From Linnemannia schmuckeri (lineage: Eukaryota > Mortierellomycota > Mortierellomycetes > Mortierellales > Mortierellaceae): 64,000 nt of DNA. The stretch lies in contig JANATG010000006.1 in assembly GCA_029449235.1 (NCBI GenBank), positions 1,922,001 to 1,986,000 of the forward strand, read 5' to 3'. The translations under genes and the position numbers were made by a program. Positions within the stretch are counted from its first letter, which is position 1; every line of letters begins with the position of its first letter. The notes under the pieces were generated by a model. The model saw only the letters and a program-made list of their open reading frames with translations, searched no databases and had not been told where the DNA came from. Below, piece by piece: positions 11,257 through 22,434 of the stretch.

Positions 11257-14162
11257 CTATGGAGCGAGAGTATGGCCAAAGTCGTCCTTTCCCGGGAACT
11301 GCTTGTCAACCAACCAGACATGGTCGCCCATGGCAAAGTCATACTTCCTGAGCGGCAGGTCGTATGGAAGTCGAATCGGCACCACTCCTATCGTTTGCCT
11401 CAAGTGGTCGTGTTCACCGGACGTGTCATCCTTTTCAACACTGTTGTTGCTGTTACTGCCGGTAGCTTCAAGGTCGAATTCATCCAATGCCAGCGTGGAA
11501 GGCTCAGGATACGGATCAAGGACTGTGCTGTTCATCATGCTGACATGCAGAATCTCATCAGGTTCTCCACAATCCTACATATGCACAAAAAGCAAAAAAA
11601 ATGTGTTAACCGAAAAAAACAAAATAACAAACGTTTGTGAATGTAAGAAGAAAAAATAAAGGCGAGAGGATCAACTGACAAGATACGTACCTCAAAAAGC
11701 CCAGGAAAGATGAGGACACCCAATTCATAGGACTTGACATCGAAAACTCCACCATCTTTCATCTCACCCCAGGCAGGTTTCGACAGGTTGGCACTCGTCA
11801 GAAGAAACCAAGCAAGGTGATCTCCATCTGTCCGACTTGTCACTCTTGTGAATGTCTATATAATCGCATAAAAAAAAAAGCAAAATGTGTGGGTGATTGC
11901 CAGTACATACAGCCTAATTTTTTTTCGCATTTGTATCTGTTATACCTTGATGTGAGGCATAGCTCGCTCGCGACCACTTTTCAATCCTCGCCAAGAGTGA
12001 AGGATTGGGTTGAGATAATGTGCTTGTTTCTCGTATGCCGTTGACTTGAAGGGTAAGCTTCCACCCATTGACCATCCCTCAAAGCTATTCGTGAACCAGA
12101 GAGAAAACAAATATTGTGTTGGTCATTGACCCTGAGATACCGTGACTATAGGCAAACATCGCCCTTCTGACCAAACCTTGTCCGAACGTTCTCGGCGGTG
12201 GGGTAAACAACGCAGAGATCCGCAAGACTAAAGTTCTTGGAGTTGCGATAAGAATTGAGACTAGCCTCAAACTCTCCCCTCAGCCAATCCTGCGAGACCT
12301 TGCCCAGCGATCCAATACTTGATATCTGCGTGTTTGTTGATATGGAATGGAGACGCCACAGGGTAAGCCTTATGTCTAATATATATTCAGTTATTCCAGC
12401 GTGTGTTTTAATACAATGAATGAGAGAATGCTTGGAGATGGCCAACCATGCCTGACAGACAATCTTAGATCCAGGAATGAGTCCTCTTGGGACTTCGACC
12501 TGTTGACGCAGGGCTGCGCGCAACTTGAAGTGACCCCATCTGTTTCTGTCTGGGCCTTTGTACTTGCCAGGTGCAGAAGCGATGAGAACCGCCTTGATCT
12601 TTGAGAAGTCATACTGTCTGACTCTTGAAGTGACCTGTTCGTGCTCAAAGTATCGATCAAGATACTCCAGAAGGTCTCGCTCGAATGCACAAGTGCTCAG
12701 ACCAGTGTTTCCTGGCTTCTTGTACAATCGTCCTGTCCTGAACACGCCTTGTGTCTTATTTCTAAAATGACCATATGACCGCAACTGGATCAGTGCTCGG
12801 CGCTTACAATGAATAAATTACAGCAATCTAAAGTACATTGCCGTTGAGTGGTTACCTCCAGTCTCGTTCAATCATATTGGCAGTATGAATGACAAGCTGC
12901 ATAGTTCCATCTCGGTAAAACAATATCATCGCTTTAGTGTGATGTGTCCCTAAAAACGAAGTTGCACAGGCCAACGTTGGTCAATGACCAAAGGCTCATA
13001 AACTCACACCAGCTCTTACTCGTGACAAACACATGTAAATAAAGACGGAAATGATGCATACCCATTCCAGCCACCGGGACAGAGTGCATCGATACCCTCG
13101 GGTACCTGGTCGCGATTGTCGCGTTGAGGGCCTAGTGGATGCAATGGGAGTAACCAAACGAAAAAAATATTTAGTAAACCCTTCTGTGGAGTAACCAGGA
13201 GATGATAGTGGCCAATCAGCCTCATCGAATATTCTCACCATGACCTCAGTCGTGCTCAGTCGCAACCCATGGTACACGATAGTCTTGAGCCCGTCGCGTA
13301 TACTCTCGTTGACATGGCTCATGACGTACGGGACATCGATCATAAAATTGATCTGCACCATGAGCTCTAAATCGGGCTGTTGCGGGTGCGAGGACAAAGT
13401 ATTGTTAGGGGTATGTAAGCCTAGGTGGATACCGACTAGGTGGCGTCACAGAATTCGAAGGATAGTTTACATCGCCGATCAGTGACTTTAATGTGACGCA
13501 TCCGACGTTGAGGGACGAAGGAGCGCGCTCAACAGAGGTCAGGCAGATAGGCGACTCCAGGTACCTAATCGGCACACACTCCTTTGGTCTGGCGAGCGAA
13601 TGGAGACAGTTTATTGTGAGTCGCATGAACATCAACCGCCTTGAGAGTGGCTAAACCTGACAGCTTTAGAAGAAACGTGCAGCGGGTGATATACTTTTTG
13701 TGTGACGGGCTTGGAGAACCTTCGTCCGTCAGGGTTCGTTTCAGGTCATTGTTGTTGTTGCTCTGCATGTTGGAAGATGGTGGTGCTGCTGCAGATGTTG
13801 TGCTCAGTGCCGAGAGAGTGGTCGAGAGCGAGGTCTTTGGAGGTGTCAAAGGGGCTGATGCCGATGCTGAAGAAGGACTTGATGTTATTGTTTCTTCCTC
13901 GTCGCTGCTCTAAAAAAATCGCGTTGTTATCCAAATATTAGATATCAGTGATCAGTTTGGGTGTCGTCTTTTGCCACCAAAAAAAATATGAAGACGAGTA
14001 CAGCATGTCGACCCTACCTCTATTGTAATTCTGTGCAAAGAAAATAAGAGCCTCAGGTTAATGCTTTTTTTTTTTTTCTCATGCAATGTGAACATTCAGC
14101 ATTAGCCAGTGCCGACAGCCCGGCGCTGGTAGGCGTCGTCCTTACATCTCTTTGGTGCTCAT
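11257..14162 (-). CDS. TDP1: Tyrosyl-DNA phosphodiesterase 1, 12 coding exons
   Basis: Exons (minus): 14162-14146, 14030-14018, 13909-13695, 13588-13471, 13376-13239, 13131-13062, 12949-12856, 12761-12452, 12325-12177, 12084-11946, 11855-11691, 11574-11257; 581 residues, all phases consistent, introns 90-126 bp. Tdp1 hydrolyses the 3'-phosphotyrosyl bond of stalled topoisomerase I and other 3' adducts in nuclear DNA repair. Both HKN motifs of the phospholipase-D superfamily are present: GTHHTKAM (H194, K196) with VIHTANMIERDW, and MPHIK (H419, K421) with LLTSANLSKPAWG (N444). Other family landmarks are SSIGSLG, YPTAENVRTSFEGW and ELGVLIFP. The second coding exon is only 13 nt and completes an acidic N-terminal stretch (IITIESSDEEE) resembling a SUMO-interacting or phospho-acidic motif. 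Intron 8 has a GC donor. TDP1 is divergent from the WHI2-like gene. Confidence 0.95.
14018..14030 (-). other. TDP1: 13-nt microexon of TDP1
   Basis: The sense sequence AATTACAATAGAG is flanked by acceptor TTTGCACAG and donor GTAGGG. It takes phase 2 from exon 1 (ATGAGCACCAAAGAGAT) and delivers phase 0 to exon 3, encoding I-I-T-I-E before SSDEEE. Skipping it would shift the frame of the whole protein. Confidence 0.8.
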
Positions 14163-15271
14163 GGTGCGAAGTGGAAGGTGAGATAGAGAAAGCGGGAATG
14201 TCGAGGGAGAGTCAAAGACAAACAAAAGGGTTTCTCTTAACTTTCAACAAGGTCGAGAAGTTAACAGTCACGCATACTAAAACGTGTGGGAAATGGGAGA
14301 TGTTTTAGCATAGCGGATGTTGCATGCTGCCCTTGACATTTTGCACGCTGCATTCCTCCAATAATAGACGCATGAGCATGAGCAGAGAATACCCGGGGTT
14401 GCACATGCTAGTCATGGGGGATATCGGGACATGGTCCCTCAAAGGCATGCAGTGGTAGCTGATCACCATGAAGAGAGACTCGGCACAATACTTCCGGCAA
14501 CTTGGCACCATGGTCAGTTCGATATCGTCAAGGTACTCCTTTATTCTTTCCATCGGTATCAGGCAGATAGTTGCTTGGTCGTACATCTGCATTGAAGTAG
14601 TCCCAGTGGCGATGAAAAGAGAAAAGACATGGTGTTTGCATGCACAGCCATTGGATTGTTTGAATGCATATATAGACAGAGCGCTATTTATTTTCTACTT
14701 TATATTGTTCGTTCGTGCCAGTTTCTTCTCGTGAGCCCGAGTTGCCGGCGCAGAGATAAAAGTTAAAGCAAGGCAAGGCAATGCAAGGCAGCTGAAAAAG
14801 AGATCCTGTGTATTGGTGCTGACTGGCATTTGGGTACAAGGTAGCAAGGAAACATGTCATCCTGGGCTTGATAAGACAAAAAGGAGGAAAGCAGTCCGTT
14901 CCCCCTCTTTTATCATTCTGCAACCAGTCAAAGAGCGAGACAAAAAGGCTTTCTTTTTTTCTTTTTTCTTTTTTCCTTTGTCTTTCCGCACATCTTTAAC
15001 GCTCGACCTTCTTTTTCCTTCCCTCTCCCTCTCTCTTCGTGCTCACCTTTCTCTCTCTCTCTCTCTTCAAGACGTTTCTTGTCTCTCTGTCACTTTTTCA
15101 CGTTCATTCCTACTCTCTCCTTGCACGTCCTTTCTTTTATTCATTACTTTTCTTGTCCTACCTTCTTTTTTCCCCTCTCACTCGCTCTCTAATTCTCTCC
15201 ATCGACAATTCTCATTCCAGAACATATACTCCCTCACACTCAAGTCTTGACATAGAAAACACAACACAACC
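14163..15271. other. Divergent TDP1 / WHI2-like intergenic region with one orphan frame
   Basis: The interval separates two divergently transcribed genes and should hold both promoters. A minus-strand frame at 14305-14592 (95 codons from an ATG) is rich in Cys and Met and includes SCRKYCAESLFMVISYHC; it fits no family I know and may be chance or a fragment. The last 300 bp before 15272 are almost pure CT (leader region of the WHI2-like gene). Confidence 0.45.
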
Positions 15272-17893
15272 ATGGCTATGGCAGACTCGCCCATAACCCA
15301 AGTCTCACAGGACACCACCCACGAGAACATGTTATCGAGCTCAGCAAACTCACCCATCACCCAAGTGGCGCCGCCTCCCGCCCCTCCACCAACCGCCGCC
15401 CAGTATTACACCCCCGGCCAACAGTTCAATCCGTCAAAGTTTATTCTCGACCTCAGAGGCACCCGCTTCGACCTCGACCGAGAGACCCTCGTCGCCCTGC
15501 CAGAATCCATCCTCGTCGTCATGTTCCCTAACGGTCTCATTCTTCGGCCAAAGTCTTCAGGGGGTGGTAGTGCTACGAATGCTACGTCTTCTACCTCTGC
15601 TACTGCGACTGCTACAGGATCAGGAGTAGGAGTAGTAGGAGGAGGAGGAGGAGGAGGAGGAGGAGGAGCGGGAGCAGGGAGTGCAGGACGAGGAGTAGGA
15701 GGAACAGCAGTAACAGCAGGCCAACTCAAGGGGAAATCGTCAGCAGGAGCAGGTCTCGCCCAAGCTGCTGCTGCAGCTGCCTTGGGAGGAAGCGCTGGCA
15801 CTGGTACTAGTGCTAGTGTAGGTGTAGTGGGCAACAACAGTGGCATAGCGGCTGGACATGGACATCATCCCTCGGAAAGTACTTATACCGACTACAGTGA
15901 TTATAGCGACTACAGCTATGACGATTACGACGATGACGACGAGGAAGGTCATGGTCTGGACCGGGGGGAACTCTTGGACGAAGAGGATATTACGGATGAC
16001 GACGAGGAGGAGGAAGAACAGGTCATTGTTGTGGATTTTGATCCGATCTGTCTCCAATACATCCTCGACAACTACCGTCAGGCCCAGCGAGCCGGAGAAC
16101 TCGAACGGCGGATCCGGAAGCAGGAGCATGAACGTCAGTTGCAACTTCAGCTCCAACAGCAACAACACCTTTTACAACAACTGCAGTTACAGCAACAACA
16201 ACAACAGCAGCAGCAAGGATCCGCAGCGTCGACAACAACGAACATCTCGTCGCCAACAGCCACATCGACAGGAGAGGCAACGGATGCTGCGCTGCCAACG
16301 TCTTCGGAATCGTCAACCTCGTCAACATACCACCAGCCTTTGCCCCTGAACCTGATGGTACCACAGAACCCGCTCCTCTACAAGCAGGCAATTATCGTAC
16401 TTCGCGAAGAACTTGATTATTTTGTCATCCCTCCTCCCTCCACTAAGGGTCGTCCACCGACTAGTGCCACTGCTCCCGCCACCACCACGCCCTTTTCGAG
16501 CTCAATACCATTCAATGGTTCAACATCGACGACACCAGCATCTAAACCACTAGCACAAACAAGCAGGGATTCTGCAGACGGACCATTGCCTCTACTCGGA
16601 ACTACTTCCGCAATAGCCCCTTCGTCGACAACACCATCGAAGCCACCACTAACACAGCAGTCGTCATCAGCAGCAGGCGCAGTCGCAAAAGCGAACGGAT
16701 CTGTCCCTCCAAGGACACTTACGTCTTCTACAGCGCCTTCGGATCATCAACCCAAGATGATCAAGACTCAATGCGGACAGATCCTGCTCAAGGACCGCAA
16801 AATCTTTGCCGCACTACAGCGCAATATTGACAAGGAGAAGAATCAGGCAGAACAACAACTCATGGATATGTTGTGCGTCTCTGGGTTCCAGAAGGAGGGC
16901 GAGTGGGGTTACAGACGAGTGGAACCGAAGCGGACGACGGTTGTGAGTGTTGCAATGGTCATGCTCCGAACCACCGCCCAGCCTTATTCGACAACAGCAG
17001 CAAGGTCGCCTTCATTCTCATCAGCACCCACTGCGCCAACGCCGGCGGCATCCGTTGCTACCAAACAATCACCAACAGCAGCAGGAGTAGATCAGGAAAC
17101 GGGTACGACTCGGACAGTATATGGAAATGATCAGGCGATTCCGCAACAAGACGAGACCCAGGGGCAACAACAACGGCAACAAGAGCAGAGAGAGGAGCAA
17201 GAACGAGAGCGGAGAGAGCAAGAGCAAAAACAGATCCGGATCCAGCAACAACAGCAACAACAGCAACAACAGCAACAGCAGTTCCAAATGGCCATTGCCG
17301 AAAAGCTGTTGCTCTTTTGGCGGAAACCAGCTGTAAGTTCCAGTTTGGGGAAGGAATGAAGAGAAGAGACGAGACGGCCATTTTTTGCCCATCTTATTTT
17401 AGGAATAGTATCCGAAAGAGACAAAAAAATGTGTGATAGAGGTGGGATGGGAACAAAAAGCGAAGGAAACCAATAAGGGGGGAAAAAAAAGATGGAGGGA
17501 GGCAAAAGAAAACTTTAGATGGGCGAGAAAAGAGCGAGGGAGCGAGAGAGCCAGGATGACAAGAGAGAGAGAAAGGAAATCGTCCGAAAACGAACCGACA
17601 GCCCAGTTTGTGTTTATTTGTTAGACCAACCAGACGGCCCACCTTGGGCTAAGTACTTCAAACCCCATTTCCATCTGGAAGCAAAAACTGCTCTCACTAA
17701 CGTCCTCCAATCTGGCTTATTTTTCTCATTTCCAATCTGCTCTCACGTATTTACTCAAAAATAGAGAAAATGCTGGTGGGATGGCATCCAGGTAGAGGTA
17801 TACCAAGACCCAAGCGACACCACTATCACCCCGCTGGTCCCCGTCCGCCTCTGGGCTCGTCGTACCTGGACCCTCGAACTTGTGCTTGTCTAG
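15272..17893 (+). CDS. WHI2-like BTB-domain growth regulator, 2 exons
   Basis: Exons 15272-17332 and 17765-17893, 729 residues. A simple reading frame would stop at 17359, but a strong donor (GCT|GTAAGT) and the acceptor AAAATAG at 17764 join FWRKPA to RKCWWDGIQVEVY, restoring the conserved C-terminus (VRLWARRTWTLELVLV). The N-terminus carries the BTB-like segment FILDLRGTRFDLDRETL...LPESILVVMFPNGL (about 57-89). A long low-complexity insert (poly-Gly, Ala, acidic Asp/Glu/Tyr) precedes the second half of the fold (FDPICLQYILDNYR). Gln-rich tracts follow at about 290-325 and 630-680. Yeast Whi2 works with Psr phosphatases in general stress response and restrains TORC1 when amino acids are low; the same role is inferred here. 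Confidence 0.9.
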
Positions 17894-18389
17894 GCTGCTC
17901 CGCTCCTCGTGGCCATTTTACGTTCTCCTTCCACACCTTCCCTTGTACACTCTATCTATTTCTTTTTTTTTCCTTTTTTTTCTGTACAACCCCCACTTAA
18001 TATCAAACCAATCGAAGAATGTTTCCATTTAAAAACCAGCCATGCCAATGTTCTGAATTACAGAACGTGGAACGGAAGGACGATCCGTTGAAAGAAAAGC
18101 GCAAAATAAAAGAGTGAGAAAAATACATTTATTCACAGAGCGGGTTAAGGTAAGGCGACATACAAAATAACAAAAAAGAGGCAAGCGAAGAAAGAAGCGA
18201 ACAAAAAAGAAAAGAGAAAGGTGTATCTCATGAGGATACAAGACACATTTTCAAAGAATAGTGGTGGCAATAATAAACGTGAGAGGAGTGACAAATGACG
18301 ACAAAGGGGGAGAGGGGTGTAAGGGGAAATGAAATGAAAAAGGGATCAAGGGGGAGCGAGCGAGTGGGAGGCGACCTTCGAAGGTTGAC
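17894..18389. other. Convergent 3' flank of WHI2-like and NPC2-like genes
   Basis: Two transcription units end toward each other in this 0.5-kb AT- and purine-rich spacer. T-rich stretches after 17940 are likely 3' processing signals for the plus-strand gene. No coding segment was seen. Confidence 0.6.
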
Positions 18390-19180
18390 TTAGATGCCAA
18401 AGTTGGCCCTGGCAATGAGACAAGTGACTTGCTTATCATCAGGGTTCCTGACCTTGACGTTGACAAAGTACTTGCCCTAGGTGATAATAACGGTAGAAAG
18501 AAGCATTGCATGGCATTGCGTTGTTAATTTAACATAATCCAAAACAACCGTGCAAGATCAACGCAGCATAATAGAATAAACGAATGTGCAGGTAGACTTA
18601 CTGGGGGGATCTCCTTAGGGAGCTCGACCTCATGGTGGAGAAACTGCTCGCCAGCCTTGAGGGGGCATGGCTTGTCGATCTTGGCGGACTCCTCGCAAAA
18701 GTCGAGTTCCTTGGTCAGCAACTTGATCACTCCAACCCTATATCAAAGCGAAGAGAAGGGATCGATGGGTGAATAACCAGTCGGATGTTGATAAATTAAG
18801 AAAAGAATTCTGTGCACTGCATCATCGTAATGTGATCAACTGCCCCTCCCTCCCTCTATCTCTCTCTCGCTAGAATGTAAACCCCGTCTGTCAGCCTCAC
18901 GGTTAAGGTCCTTTGACGCAGTGGTCTGTAAAAGGCAGTGTTTCCTGGTGTTGGATCTGCTGCAATATCTCTGGAGAGATGTCAGCCTATCATCCGTTGC
19001 CTTCCGACTTATATGGCCATGTTTGCATGTTGTCTGTATCTCCCGCCATCCTTTGATGTGTGGGTGTGAGAGATGCAGAAGCGTCGCTCCAGTTATATCT
19101 CTGGCTGTCAGCCTTCCTTCTTGCTTTGCTATTTCCTATGCACAGTGTTGTCAATAAGCATGTCGTGCCTAGGGGGTTCG

Positions 19181-19226
<46 letters not shown>

Positions 19227-20123
19227 ATTTAGATATTCTTGTTGACACTGTGAGCGCGAGTGGTTGATCAATCAGGTCCTTATCCATGTGTCCAGTTGTT
19301 GTTGTATACAATTTAGAGTGCGTAGCCCCATGACGTTCACCCCCCTCACACTCGCTCGTTTCTCACTTTTGACCCTTCTCTCTCCCTTCTTTCTGTTGGA
19401 TAAGTTCCTCTTTCGTTTTTTTTGCCACTATGCGCTAGGAAGAATAGCGACTGTATACACAGTTGTTCCTGCAGCCAAGAGAGTTGCTGTAGCTTAATAT
19501 TTCTGATCTGTCGTTCGTTGGTTGTAATGGTTGCGTGTGTGTGTATATGTGTGTATGTGGTGCGGGTGTAGCTGTTGCTGTATGACGATGGATACAAGGC
19601 TCCTTGTACTCTCAAAGCCTTGTCGGGGGTTTTTTTGTTGTATCTGTACGATGGTGAAAGGACGTCGTTGTGACCCCAGTTTATACATATTCTCTTTCAC
19701 CCTTACTCACTCTGACACTCTCTTTCCTATTTCTCCTTGGCTTTCTTCCTGTCCGTTGCAGTTTAGGAGCTGCAGGCCACCTTCGATAATGAAAGCATAT
19801 CGAAAAAAAGATGAAAAAAAGCTGAATGAATGGAAAAACAGACGAGAGAGAGAAAGAGAGACTTACTTGACCATGAGGTTGATCTTTGCACCGTTGACAA
19901 CATCCTCCTTGAGGAAACCCTCGGCGTCGATGACGAGGACTTCACCCTTAAGAGGGGGGTTGGGGTTGAGCTGGTAGGATACCAACTTGAGAAGGTCTTC
20001 CTCTGTGCCACATTCATCGATGGTTGCTGGGGCGGGGACATAGGAGAAGGGGTTGTTAATGGAGGCGGCAGAGGTAAGGCCGAATGCGCAGGCCAGGGAG
20101 ACGATGACTGACGAGAGACGCAT
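18390..20123 (-). CDS. NPC2-like ML-domain phosphatidylglycerol/phosphatidylinositol transfer protein, 3 exons
   Basis: Exons (minus): 20123-19867, 18737-18602, 18476-18390; 159 residues with consistent phases. The ATG at 20123 opens a good signal peptide (MRLSSVIVSLACAFGLTSA), so the mature protein is secreted or vacuolar. The ML fold is recognised from spacing and from the cysteines in DECGTEEDLL, DFCEES, KPCPLKAGE and VTCLIARANFGI, with the C-terminal strand GKYFVNVKVRNPDDKQ. Family members bind and shuttle sterols or acidic phospholipids. The first intron is 1,129 bp and contains a 36-nt homopolymer, much longer than the second (125 bp). The gene lies downstream of the Mpo1-like gene on the same strand with a 0.5-kb gap; no co-transcription is implied. 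Confidence 0.92.
19187..19222. repeat. T36 homopolymer tract inside NPC2-like intron 1
   Basis: An uninterrupted run of 36 T on the plus strand (A36 in the sense RNA), about 640 nt downstream of the donor site. It is the longest homopolymer seen in the window. Confidence 0.95.
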
Positions 20124-20647
20124 TTGTTTGTATGTGTGTGCTTTGGAGAGTGAAGAAGTTTGAGGTAGTGACGGTAGGAGTGAGAAAGAATGAAGGCGAA
20201 GAAGGAAGGTTGCTTGAAAAGCAAAAACGGGGAGAGAGACAGAGGAAGCAGCAAGGGATGCGCTCTGACTGAACTGACGGAAAGAAGTCACGCAAGAGGG
20301 CTTGAGGTGAGGTCATGTCAGATGACATAAAATATGAATGGGGCAATTCTTGATCGGAGTCAAGTGATTGCCTGCAAACATCTCATGAGCATAACATACC
20401 ATCCCCCACTGCAACGTACTTTTTGGGTGGTTTTATTTATTGTCGTTGCTTTTTTGTACACAAATAGTCTTCGTTCAGTACTACTTTAAATGGAGCCACA
20501 CTTAACACACGCATAAGTCATCGTCTTTGTCACCCTCGCTTCCGCACATATTTGTCAAGATCATTACTGCGAAAGATGCGAAAGCAAAGAAAAGAGAGAT
20601 AGGGGGAAAGTAAGTAACTCCTTGTTGGACCCAACCTATCAGCCGAT

Positions 20648-21751
20648 TTACTGGGGCTTCTGCTTGTTGCCAAGAGCCTTCTTGGCACGGAAGGCAGCAA
20701 TGTCAGCGGCAACCAAGACGTCCAGCTCCTTCTTCAACTGAGGACGGTAGCCAAGGAAGAAAAGGATCTCCCAGACAACAAAATAAGGAGCAAGGACAAG
20801 AGCTATATAAATGTCATGGAGAAGAAGAAAAAGAGGAAGGGAATTTTTTTTTTTTTTTGGTTATTACAACGTGGTGGGAAATCGGCAATTGAAAAAAATC
20901 GCAATTGCGCATACATCGGTGAATGTGGGGTGCTTTTGAAATGACGATAGATAATTCCGGACGTACCTTGGACAAGGTTCTCAGTGAGCTTTGGGGCACG
21001 CTTCTCGAAGAATCCGTGGCCGATGAACTGGGCAATCCAGGCACCAGCGTGAACATAGCCGGCAATGCGGTTGGCGTTGGGGTTGGTGGCGAGGAAGTGA
21101 GTAGCATGCTTGGCGAGACCCAAGAACAGAGGCGCACTGATAAGCTGGTTGTTGATTATCCGTGATGTCCGTGTAAATAAAACAAAGTCAAGTCAGTTCA
21201 CACCATATGTCAACAGATAAAAAGGAGGACATGTCGATTATCCATGATATCCATGTAATCAGAAAAAAAAAGTCGATTTCGTCCATAATACATAAAAAGA
21301 GAGAAAGAAGAGAACGAGATGTGTGAGAAAATGACAAAAACGACGCGAGGCGCGATGAGATAGTGTATCTTCGCGTCAATTGGAATCCCGATTGTCCAAA
21401 GCATCATTTATCAGCCATGTCAATGAGCCGAGATACAATAAAGAGACTTACGGCGGTTTCTTTGTCGAGAGCAAAGTAATAGGAGACATAACCGGTCATC
21501 ATCAACCAGGCAGCGTTAGGGGTGGCAAAGGCAAAGAGCTTCGAGAGGGCAACGGGGATAGTGGCGCCAGAGGCGACGGCAGCAGCGGAAGGGTAAGTAA
21601 TCAGGGGGCCGGTGTTGGCGGCAAAGACGAGGCCGGACCAGAGAATGAGGGGGATGCAAGTGAGGTGAATGCCGACGTTCCAGACATTGTTGTGATGGGA
21701 GGCGTACTGAAGCAGCTGGTGCTTGATGTCGAAGAGTTTGGACTGAGACAT
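20648..21751 (-). CDS. Mpo1-like (DUF962) 2-hydroxy fatty acid dioxygenase, 3 exons
   Basis: Exons (minus): 21751-21452, 21144-20967, 20802-20648; 210 residues. Landmarks of the DUF962/Mpo1 family are the N-terminal YASHHNNVWNVGIHLTCIP, and HAGAWIAQFIGHGFFEKRAP followed by ENLVQALVLAPYFVVWEILF; the histidines in these blocks are the likely iron ligands. Several hydrophobic segments indicate an endoplasmic-reticulum membrane protein. Yeast Mpo1 carries out Fe(II)-dependent alpha-oxidation of 2-hydroxypalmitate made from phytosphingosine. The start ATG (AGACATG in the minus sense: GTCTC-ATG context) is the first in frame. The acceptor for exon 2 was chosen as CAACCAG at 21145, because the nearer TATCAG breaks the frame. 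Confidence 0.9.
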
Positions 21752-22396
21752 GAGGATGAGGAGGATGTGATGAATAAAAAAAAATTAAAAAGGGAGTAGG
21801 TGAAGGGGGAGACTTGGAGGGAAGTAAAGAAGACGAAAAAAGAAAAAAGAAAGAGGTGTGGGGGATGATGCACAGTAAAGTATTTATCTGTAGTGATCGA
21901 GAGCCTAGAGGAAGGTCATCGGCCACTGCCTGTGGTCCTCTCTACGAGTATTGTATTCTTGCGTTTTGATTTGGTTTGAACCCTGTTCATGTTGCTCTTG
22001 CGTTTTCTCCGATAAACGCGCTTATTTCTCCATAACGGTTTGTTCTTGCCCTCTCTCCTTTCGCCGTGCCGCGCTTGGATGTTCGTTCCAGAGGCGTCCA
22101 GTCCGTTGAAGAGACCGACCGACCGATCGATAGCCATTTATTCTCATCAACTTTCACCCAACACAGACTCACAGTCCACCCGACCTCAAATACAAAACAC
22201 ATACCAGCCGGGCTCATGTCTTTACCTTTTTCATTCCTCGCTTTTCTCGTTGTTTGTCAATGGTGCATCTTTGTAATGAGCTTGGTTGACTGACTGACGG
22301 CCTGAGAGACCGACTTTTCACATTTTTTGGTTGCTTGTGATATGAAGCGAGGGCTGAAGGGTTTAACAGATGTCAATGGCTTTTCTTCTTTTTTCT

Positions 22397-22399
<3 letters not shown>

Positions 22400-22431
<32 letters not shown>
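22400..22431. repeat. T32 homopolymer tract
   Basis: An uninterrupted run of 32 T in the divergent region between the Mpo1-like and complex I genes, embedded in a wider T-rich stretch. Confidence 0.95.
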
Positions 22432-22434
<3 letters not shown>

